Assembly: GCA_946803585.1 (NCBI GenBank)
Contig: CAMPEQ010000010.1
Span: 1-64,000 of the forward strand
DNA from: an uncultured Actinomycetes bacterium
GTDB taxonomy: Bacteria; Actinomycetota; Actinomycetes; S36-B12; UBA10799
Length of the DNA stretch: 64,000 nt
Direction: 5' to 3'
Shown: piece by piece, positions 58,128 through 64,000 of the stretch
Position numbering within the stretch: the first letter of the stretch is position 1
How the letters are laid out: each line of letters starts with the position of its first letter
Notes under the pieces: generated by a model
The model's input: only the letters and a program-made list of their open reading frames with translations
What the model was told of the DNA's origin: nothing
Database searches by the model: none
Made by a program: the position numbers and the translations under genes

Positions 58128-59228
58128 TTAGACGCGCGCGTCGATCTCGGTCATGACCTCTTCGACCGTGAGTTCGTCGATCAAGCCGAGAGCGTGCGCG
58201 ACCTTGGCCATCTCGACTGAATCGCGCACAACAACCAGCTTCGAAGTATCGATCTGGTCCCGGGAGACCTTCTCATCGAAGTCCGATGGTTTGGCGGAAA
58301 CGTCCCGAATGAGAACGACCTTGATCCGATCGGGGTCGGAGTCCAGGAACTCTTGGTAGACCTTGGGATCGCGTTCGCCGCTGTCGCCGATCAACACGAA
58401 CTCTAGATCCGGGTAAGCGTCAAGAATCCTGCGAATGCGAGCCCGCTTGTGATGCGATTCGAGCTTGTTATCGGCGTCGCCAACAGGTGCGCTTGGGCGC
58501 CAGTCAAGCAGGAACATCGGGCCACGAGGGAATCCGCGCACACCCAAGAACTGGGTGAGCATGTCGTAAAGGTTCCACGGCCCAGCCGACACGTAGAAGC
58601 AGGTCGACTCGGGGCGATTGCCGTTGGCGCCGCGCGCGAGACCACGGTAGAAGCTTGGGGTTCCGGGCACTGGTTTGCGGCCATATGCGTCACGGAAGAG
58701 GGTTCGTTGAACTGCCTTCAAACCTTCGGTGATTCCGGTGGCCAGGATCGTGTCATCGATGTCGGTAATGATGCCGATCTCGGAGGCAGGGTCCGGTAGT
58801 ACAACCCGACCGCGAGCAGTGACCTCGTTCCCTCGGTCAACAGCCGAGAAGTGAACCTCATGCCAGCCAGGCTCGATATCACCAACTGGAACCTTGGCAA
58901 TGACAAATCCATCAGCGTTACTGGTTGCGGTGACCGAGTGTCCTTCGACCGTCACCTTGACCTCAACGCCAGCGATATCCAACACAATCCAGCGCAGCAA
59001 ATTTGCCGCTAACGTGGCATCGATCCGCAAGCCCCTAGGCGCGGCGTCATATACCGGCTCCTCCATCACCCTGGCACGCACATGCGCGACTCCATCGGCG
59101 ACGAACCCTCGGTACGGCTGGATCACTGTGGGTCGCAGCAGACCAGTTGCGCGCTTACCCGTTCGCAAAGTCTGAGTCGCGAGATCTTCCATATCTGCAC
59201 CGAATTGCAACCAATCAACCATTCGCAC
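58128..59228 (-). CDS. App1-family phosphatidate-phosphatase-like protein (DUF2183)
   Basis: A 366-residue protein with a HAD-type active site ITDIDDTILATG (DxDxT) near residue 155, followed by SFYRGLARG, CFYVSAGPWNLYDML and EFVLIGDSGERDP, the App1/DUF2183 signature. App1 of yeast is a phosphatidate phosphatase; bacterial role unproven. N-terminal 150 residues form a beta-rich domain. Start GTG 59228 or ATG 59222; no strong ribosome binding site decides. Confidence 0.88.
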   Translation of the reverse strand: MRMVDWLQFGADMEDLATQTLRTGKRATGLLRPTVIQPYRGFVADGVAHVRARVMEEPVYDAAPRGLRIDATLAANLLRWIVLDIAGVEVKVTVEGHSVTATSNADGFVIAKVPVGDIEPGWHEVHFSAVDRGNEVTARGRVVLPDPASEIGIITDIDDTILATGITEGLKAVQRTLFRDAYGRKPVPGTPSFYRGLARGANGNRPESTCFYVSAGPWNLYDMLTQFLGVRGFPRGPMFLLDWRPSAPVGDADNKLESHHKRARIRRILDAYPDLEFVLIGDSGERDPKVYQEFLDSDPDRIKVVLIRDVSAKPSDFDEKVSRDQIDTSKLVVVRDSVEMAKVAHALGLIDELTVEEVMTEIDARV

Positions 59229-59360
59229 ATGATGCCACCAATCGCTTCCGGTGGCATAGGCGAGATTGCGGTCAGATCGGTGAATTGTGGTCGTCTAGCG
59301 ACCAGATTTCACCGGCCTGATGCGACGCACGCGAGGCTTGGGCGCGACCGAGCGAAAGAG

Positions 59361-59779
59361 GCGGATGAGTCGGTCTGTAAGCCGGATCCTGTGGCTGCGC
59401 CGGTTGCCCAGCGACAGCGGCGATCATCCATCTGGGACTGTCGTTGCCGACAGCCTCATGCGGTCTACCCGCAGATCAGCGAGCGAGCAGCTCTCCTGCG
59501 CAGCCGCCCCCGAGGGGACGACCTCTTGACCTTGCTCCAGGTGGGGTTTACCTAGCCGCGCCGGTCACCCGGCACGCTGGTGGTCTCTTACACCACCGTT
59601 TCACCCTTACCTCACGATTGTGAGGCGGTTTGTTTTCTGTGGCACTATCCCGCGGGTCACCCCGGGTGGGCGTTACCCACCACCTTGCTCTTTGGAGTCC
59701 GGACTTTCCTCGACTGCGATTGGCCAACCCCCTTGCGAGGGCGCACTAGCAGCCGCGATCACCCGACCGACTCATCCGC
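59361..59779 (-). ncRNA. rnpB: RNase P RNA, bacterial type A
   Basis: On the minus strand the conserved core GAGGAAAGTCCGGACTCC lies at 59694-59711 and ACAGAAAACAAACCGCC at 59624-59640. The ends GCGGATGAGTCGGTC (59361-59375 as plus) and GACCGACTCATCCGC (59765-59779) pair as helix P1, giving a length of about 419 nucleotides. It is the catalytic RNA processing tRNA 5' ends. Exact ends are inferred from P1. Confidence 0.97.
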
Positions 59780-59852
59780 GGGTCACCCTACGCGCTCATT
59801 CTGCGAGCGGGGAGAGATGGGCCAAAACCTAGCCATAGGTCAACGTTGGACA

Positions 59853-59888
59853 AGCGAAAGGCCCCTCCCATTGGAAGGGGCCCTCGCT
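59853..59888 (-). terminator. strong hairpin upstream of rnpB
   Basis: GGCCCCT (59860-59866) pairs with AGGGGCC (59876-59882), extended by AGCGA/TCGCT on the outside. On the minus strand it is followed by TTTCGCTT. It stands about 74 bases upstream of the rnpB 5' end and about 475 bases downstream of the RNase HI gene, so it may end a long 3' tail or an unrecognised transcript. Confidence 0.55.
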
Positions 59889-60362
59889 CGGTGAAGTCCG
59901 CATCGCCACAGCGACGCTTCCGCCCACCTGTGAATCGCTCCGATTCCGTCGGCGTGGCACTCACGCAGCCTCGCCTCGGTAATCCGAGACATCTCCGAGT
60001 AGTTCTACCCAGCCCAGTGTTGCCGAGCGTTCCTAGCCAGAGTTTGACCAGCTGGTCGCGTTGTCGATCGCTCGACGGGCTTCCACCTAGCCGGTTGTTC
60101 ACTTCCGATCAGCAGCTGCGGCGCATGCAGCACGAGGCGGTCAGTTGGTCCGGCCCGACCATCGCAACCAACAGATCTCGTCCGACGGTTCTCGCGTCTG
60201 GTGGCCTCTCAACACTGCCCGCCCGCCGATGTTTTGGCGAACAACCTAATTAGATCCCCTCCTATGGGGGCTAGCAACCACCGTTGGCGATCTTGCACCC
60301 AAATGGGTGAAACAAACTGTGAACTACCAAGGCGAGGGCAAATCGAACCGCCAGCCAACGCC
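59889..60362. other. 474-base intergenic region without a supported gene
   Basis: No open frame on either strand resembles a known protein. Two small hairpins are visible: CCCCTCCTATGGGG (60255-60268) within a TAG...CTA repeat, and CACCCAAATGGGTG (60296-60309). A GGTTCGATT-like sequence at 60336-60349 on the minus strand is not part of a tRNA fold. Confidence 0.5.
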
Positions 60363-60806
60363 CTACGTTCGGCGAAGAATCTCACCATCGCGGCCACTGG
60401 CGATCGCGTCTAAGCACTCGTTTACCAGAGCGTCAGCCGCGGCGTTGTCAGCTCGCGGCACCCAGGTGTAGATCACCTGTTCTGGCGCTAGCGCATTGCG
60501 GGCAGCGATAGCTAACTCCCGCATTGCGGGATGCTTGATCTTCCACCGTCCGCTCATCTGCTCGACGACGAGCTTGGAATCAAGCCTGGCTTCCACTGTT
60601 GCCCCGGGATCGCGTTCGGCGATCAACTGCAATCCCGTTAGCAGTCCGGTGTACTCGGCCACGTTGTTCGTGGTCTCGCCGAGATAACCGGCTGCCTCAA
60701 CGAGAACGTGACCGGAGGCTGCATCGCGTACGACCGTCCCGTAGGCAGCCGGGCCGGGGTTACCTCGCGAGCCTCCGTCAGCCTCAATAATCAGATCGGC
60801 GGCCAC
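60363..60806 (-). CDS. rnhA: ribonuclease HI
   Basis: A 147-residue enzyme that degrades RNA in RNA:DNA hybrids. The catalytic acids are visible: Asp in EADGGSRGNPG, Glu in NNVAEYTGL, Asp in ARLDSKLVVEQM and Asp in RADNAAAD. In mycobacteria the protein is fused to a C-terminal CobC-like phosphatase domain; here it ends after the RNase H domain. Two bases separate it from the zinc-ribbon gene, upstream on the same strand. Confidence 0.94.
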   Translation of the reverse strand: MAADLIIEADGGSRGNPGPAAYGTVVRDAASGHVLVEAAGYLGETTNNVAEYTGLLTGLQLIAERDPGATVEARLDSKLVVEQMSGRWKIKHPAMRELAIAARNALAPEQVIYTWVPRADNAAADALVNECLDAIASGRDGEILRRT

Positions 60807-60808
60807 TC

Positions 60809-61540
60809 TTACGACCTACGAATCAGGATGCGACTGCACTCTTCACAACGCACAACGTCATCTGGAGCTGCCGCCGCGATTGATGTGAGGTCTGTTGGCG
60901 CAAGCTCCATATTGCAGCCCTCGCAGTGCTTACCGACCAATGGTGCGGCTCCCACTCCTCCGAGGTTGTTGCGCAGCCTCTGGTAGAGCGTTACCAGATC
61001 TTCCGGCACGTCTTCCAGTAGTTTGATTCGGCGCAGCTCATTGGTCCTCACCTCATCGGAAATCTCACTCATGACCGCGTCCCGCGACTGCTCGACATCG
61101 GCGAGTTCCGCGCGAGTCCTAGCGACCGAGTCACTCAGGTCATCCACCCGAACCTGAACTCCTTCGGCCTGCTCCATCAACTCGAGTTCAACATCCTCCA
61201 ACGAGGTCTGGCGCTTAGCCAGTGAGGTGATCTCGTGCTGCAGATCCTCAAGCTGCTTCCCCGAGCTGATCGCACCCGAGTCAAGGAGGCTTTGATCTTT
61301 CTGAGCTCGCGCACGGACCCCGGCGACTTCCAACTCCGCCTTCGCTACTTGTTCTCCTAGGTCAGAGAGCTCCGTCTGGGCCTGAACTGAATCGCTTTGA
61401 AACTCCTCGAGACGGGCATTGAGCTCGGCACACCGAGCGATCTCTGGCAGGTTCGCGACCCGATGGGCGAGCTGGTCGAGGCGCGTATCAACATGCTGTA
61501 AATCCAGCAGGACCTGCTGCTCTTGTGGCGATGCCTTCAC
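60809..61540 (-). CDS. coiled-coil protein with C-terminal zinc ribbon (C4-type)
   Basis: A 243-residue protein: long coiled coil (about 10-185), then a zinc ribbon with CEGCN and CEEC near the C-terminus. Matches the actinobacterial family next to Nif3 and RNase HI (Rv2229c-type). A role in nucleic-acid binding is suggested by the ribbon but not shown. GTG 61540 with GGGAG six bases upstream is the start; the frame extends further without family similarity. Confidence 0.9.
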   Translation of the reverse strand: MKASPQEQQVLLDLQHVDTRLDQLAHRVANLPEIARCAELNARLEEFQSDSVQAQTELSDLGEQVAKAELEVAGVRARAQKDQSLLDSGAISSGKQLEDLQHEITSLAKRQTSLEDVELELMEQAEGVQVRVDDLSDSVARTRAELADVEQSRDAVMSEISDEVRTNELRRIKLLEDVPEDLVTLYQRLRNNLGGVGAAPLVGKHCEGCNMELAPTDLTSIAAAAPDDVVRCEECSRILIRRS

Positions 61541-61611
61541 GTTGGTCTCCCTGTTGACTCGACATCTGGATGGTCTTGGCTTGGAACGCAGTAACTGCTG
61601 GGCGGATCGCT

Positions 61612-62775
61612 CTACGACAGGTGAGCAGCCCACGGATCGGTAACTAACGTACTGACCGTGACGGTTACGGTATCGCCCGACTCCACCAGAGACCGTTGCA
61701 GTATGGCCGCGGTCTGCTCACACCAGGGAAACTCGCTAGCAAAATGGGCGACGTCAACGATCGCGCAACCGTCGTCAGCCAAATGCTCGCTGACGCGGTG
61801 GTGTTTGAGATCGGCGGTGACGAACAAATCGGCCCGGGCCGCGTTGGCGGTTCCCAGCAGGGAGTCGCCCGAACCACCGCACACAGCGATTGTGCGAACG
61901 AGGCGGTCCAGATCGCCCGCCACGCGCACTCCATGATGAGTAGTTGGTAGCCGCTGCGATGCCATCTCGGCAAAGTCCCGCAAACTGATCGGCTCAGGCA
62001 ACTCACCGATCCTTCCGAGGCCTTGCGCGCCTACACCCCCGACTCCTGTCCCCTGCACATGAGAGTCGGCGCTGACAAGCTCCACGATGTCGAACGCGGG
62101 TTCCTCGTACGGGTGGGCCGCCAGTAGCGCCGTTACGATAGCCGTCCGTTGCGATCGAGCCAGGACCATCTCTAGGCGCTGTTCGGCAACTTCCTCGACC
62201 ACACCTACCTGACCGATATGGGGGTCCGCGCCAGCGAGCGGCAGGAAGGTGCCGACACCGTCAACGAGGTAGGCACATCTCTCGTAGTTCCCCATAGTCC
62301 CCGCACCGGCGGCGGCTAGGGCGTTGAGGACTGGCTGGACGTGAGAGGTCGGTACGAACACCGTGACCTTGTCGAGTTCGATGCCACTCACAGGTTCGAG
62401 CGGGCTCATCTCAGTGATCCCGAGCAGCGCACCGAGCGCGTCAGAAACGCCTGGGTTTGATGAGTCGGCGCTGGTGTGTGCGACATACAACGCGATCCGG
62501 TTCTCAATTAGGTCGTGAATCATCTGACCCTTGTGATCATCGGGGGCAACCGAGGTCACGCCCCCGAGTAGTACTGGATGATGGGCCAGGATGAAGTCGA
62601 CCCCATCGGCGATCGCGTCTGCGACGACCTCGGGGGTGACATCCACTGTCAGCCGCACTGAGCGCACGCTCGCGGTAGGTCGACCACAAACAAGCCCGAC
62701 CGCGTCCCACGATTCGGCCAGCGCGGGTGGAAACTGCTCCTCAATCCACGCGACGAGGTCTTTTACTGTTGCCAT
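61612..62775 (-). CDS. Nif3-like dinuclear metal-centre protein
   Basis: A 387-residue protein of the Nif3/YqfO family. Metal-binding histidines are in DFILAHHPVLLG near 61 and DVAHFASEFPW near 345; a PII-like insertion domain lies at about 130-240 (VFVPTSHVQPVLNAL). Proposed as GTP cyclohydrolase-related or nucleotide hydrolase; function is unsettled. First gene of the Nif3-zinc ribbon-RNase HI operon. Confidence 0.95.
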   Translation of the reverse strand: MATVKDLVAWIEEQFPPALAESWDAVGLVCGRPTASVRSVRLTVDVTPEVVADAIADGVDFILAHHPVLLGGVTSVAPDDHKGQMIHDLIENRIALYVAHTSADSSNPGVSDALGALLGITEMSPLEPVSGIELDKVTVFVPTSHVQPVLNALAAAGAGTMGNYERCAYLVDGVGTFLPLAGADPHIGQVGVVEEVAEQRLEMVLARSQRTAIVTALLAAHPYEEPAFDIVELVSADSHVQGTGVGGVGAQGLGRIGELPEPISLRDFAEMASQRLPTTHHGVRVAGDLDRLVRTIAVCGGSGDSLLGTANAARADLFVTADLKHHRVSEHLADDGCAIVDVAHFASEFPWCEQTAAILQRSLVESGDTVTVTVSTLVTDPWAAHLS

Positions 62776-62865
62776 AGCGCCTCACCCTACGCTTGCTGAC
62801 GAATTCATAGCGATCTCATCGCTTGGTCACAGCAAACCGACAGGCTCGTCCGCCACAGTCCATCC

Positions 62866-63357
62866 ATGACTGAACAGAATCCTGACGAGTTGATTCCCTG
62901 GGAACGTCCCGACCTATCGACCACGCAGCCCCTCCCGAGCCAGCCTCCGATTCAGCCATCAGCAACCACTCCCACTTCCTCAGTGCGGCCGCAATCTCGG
63001 TCTGCCCGAATTAGAAAGCTGAACAAGGTCACTGCCATCGCGGCGTCTGCTGCGCTTGTTTCGGTTCTCGCGGTCGGCACCGGAATCACCGCCGCCAACA
63101 CGCTGACCTCTGCCCGTGCGGATCCAGCCATGACCCAGAGCGGAACAACCGACTCCGGATCCGCGACTCCCAACGATGGAAGCGACTCGACGGACTCCAG
63201 CCAATCGGACGATGACAGTGGCGACTCGGACGATGATGATTCCTCGTGGTCCATCCTCGGTCTCGAAGGCGAGGACACGCAGCGTGCGCCCGGAGGTTCC
63301 ACTACCAATCGCCAACGGGGATCGCAGGACGATCACGGGTCTAGCGGCCAGTCATGA
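62866..63357 (+). CDS. membrane-anchored acidic protein of unknown function
   Basis: A 163-residue protein with a hydrophilic N-terminus (about 1-50), one transmembrane helix (about 55-78, AIAASAALVSVLAVGTGITAA) and an external low-complexity tail rich in Asp, Ser and Gly (DDDSGDSDDDDSSW). Not recognised. It overlaps the ferric-reductase-like gene by four bases, suggesting that the two form a membrane unit, perhaps an FMN- or heme-related electron transfer pair. Confidence 0.65.
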   Translation: MTEQNPDELIPWERPDLSTTQPLPSQPPIQPSATTPTSSVRPQSRSARIRKLNKVTAIAASAALVSVLAVGTGITAANTLTSARADPAMTQSGTTDSGSATPNDGSDSTDSSQSDDDSGDSDDDDSSWSILGLEGEDTQRAPGGSTTNRQRGSQDDHGSSGQS

Positions 63358-63911
63358 ACCTGCTATGGGTTCTCGCGCGTAGCGCCGGGGTTGTCAGCAC
63401 CGTACTCCTTTCCGCCACCATGGTGTTCGGCATCATGAGTTCGGCGGACTTCCCCCGAGGGTATTGGTCACGGTGGCTCCGAAAGGAAGTCCACCGACGG
63501 ATCGCACTGCTGGCATGCTCGATCCTCGCCCTGCACATCGTCGCCGTCGTACTCGACAGCTTTGTCGATATCGGGTGGATGAACGTAGTTCTGCCGTTTA
63601 GTTCGACCTACGACCGACTCGGGGTTGGCTTCGCCGCAGTCGCCCTCGACCTCTTGCTCATCGTTATGGCCACTAGCGTCGCTCACAAGCACCTGCCCTT
63701 CATCACCTGGCAGGTAATTCACACAGTGGTGTACCTCGTCTGGCCGGTAGCGATCCTGCACGGAATCCTCAGCGGCACCGACGACCTACTGGTGTGGCTG
63801 GTCTCCTTAGGTGGAGCAGTTGCAGTCGCGACCGTTGCCGCGATTCGCTGGATCAACCCAAAGCGTCGCAAGAGCAAATCCTCCCCTGACCGGATACATG
63901 TGGCTGCGTAG
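63354..63911 (+). CDS. ferric-reductase-like transmembrane protein
   Basis: A 185-residue membrane protein with five or six helices. Conserved histidines (EVHRRIALL, LALHIVAV, TWQVIHTVVY, AILHGILSG) fit heme ligation in the ferric reductase/MsrQ family. It ends in a basic tail. Electron partner unknown; such genes often sit beside FMN-binding proteins. Start ATG overlaps the previous stop (ATGA). Confidence 0.82.
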   Translation: MNLLWVLARSAGVVSTVLLSATMVFGIMSSADFPRGYWSRWLRKEVHRRIALLACSILALHIVAVVLDSFVDIGWMNVVLPFSSTYDRLGVGFAAVALDLLLIVMATSVAHKHLPFITWQVIHTVVYLVWPVAILHGILSGTDDLLVWLVSLGGAVAVATVAAIRWINPKRRKSKSSPDRIHVAA

Positions 63912-63969
63912 CGCACTGCGAGCACAGCAGTGCGCCGTTGGACCAATGACTGGAGTCAATGGCCCAACG
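63912..63969. terminator. double hairpin terminator
   Basis: CGCACTGC (63912-63919) pairs with GCAGTGCG (63927-63934), and CGTTGG (63936-63941) with CCAACG (63964-63969) extended by internal CCA/TGG and TGAC/GTCA. They begin one base after the ferric-reductase-like stop. Confidence 0.7.
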
Positions 63970-64000
63970 ACGCAGCTGCTGGCTAGTTCACCTCGCCGAA

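Noticed and set aside
59788-60253. Two overlapping frames (plus 59846-60253, minus 59788-60102) between rnpB and RNase HI
   Set aside because: Arg/Ser/Pro-rich, no motif, no ribosome binding site and overlapping each other; one crosses the strong hairpin.
60336-60349. GGTTCGATT-like sequence resembling a tRNA T-loop (minus strand)
   Set aside because: No matching T-stem, anticodon arm or acceptor stem can be formed around it.

Overview
The window is a gene-dense chromosomal segment, roughly 60% G+C by eye, from a high-GC actinobacterium (class Actinomycetes). Evidence for the placement is the gene order ctaC-ctaD-ctaF, the block lipB-lipA-DUF4191-RDD-glnA1, the pair glnE-glnA2, the block RNase HI-zinc ribbon-Nif3, a TIGR01777 epimerase next to pepA-lpdA-sucB, a F420-dependent NADP reductase and an MMPL transporter. 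These orders are familiar from mycobacteria and streptomycetes. Genus cannot be assigned from the sequence alone. I see no tRNA, rRNA, insertion sequence, integrase, prophage or CRISPR array; the only stable RNA gene is RNase P RNA.

Layout. 1-5 kb: a secreted M15-like zinc peptidase and the cytochrome c oxidase genes ctaCDF (minus). 4.8-9.9 kb: a NifS-like/TusA-like pair, aat, a PfkB sugar or nucleoside kinase, erpA and glycerate kinase. 9.9-13.1 kb: nadA, a DUF3043 membrane protein, an aldo/keto reductase and a small conserved protein. 13.2-18.6 kb: a cobalamin riboswitch heading an operon of a membrane-anchored SCO2322-type protein, ECF transporter T, A (double ATPase) and S components, and a shortened CobT-like protein. 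18.6-25.6 kb: gcvT, pepA, lpdA, sucB and an epimerase. 25.7-30.3 kb: a membrane protein of unknown function, an MMPL exporter and an alpha/beta hydrolase. 30.4-36.2 kb: lipoate synthesis (lipB, lipA), DUF4191, an M14 carboxypeptidase, RDD, then glnA1 behind a four-box GlnR-like site. 36.3-46 kb: accessory envelope and stress genes (CapA, a lipoprotein, hydrolases, a DnaJ membrane protein, a TDT exporter, Kup, a zincin, VanZ). 46.1-48.2 kb: a CstR-like repressor diverging from a persulfide reductase-rhodanese. 48.3-56.2 kb: glnE, glnA2, nadE, a TetR regulator and a frameshifted panB. 56.2-64 kb: a F420:NADP reductase, a 59-residue gene, map, an App1-type phosphatase, rnpB, RNase HI, a zinc-ribbon coiled coil, Nif3 and a ferric-reductase-like membrane protein.

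How they fit together. Nitrogen: GlnA1 carries the adenylylation tyrosine that GlnE would modify, GlnA2 does not, and GlnR probably controls glnA1. Lipoyl metabolism: LipB and LipA supply the cofactor for the E2 protein SucB (two lipoyl domains) and for the glycine cleavage system to which GcvT belongs; LpdA serves both. Sulfur: a NifS-like protein lacking its PLP lysine, a TusA-like carrier, ErpA and the CstR-like/persulfide-reductase pair suggest several independent sulfur-handling routes. Cobalamin: the riboswitch operon looks like B12 or precursor uptake.

Most interesting points: the NifS-like protein without the catalytic lysine; the riboswitch operon ending in a shortened, active-site-altered CobT; the perfect palindromic operator of the CstR-like divergon with a 49-bp tandem triplication of the repressor gene's 3' end next to it; the GlnR boxes at exact 11-bp phasing; and a one-base deletion in panB.
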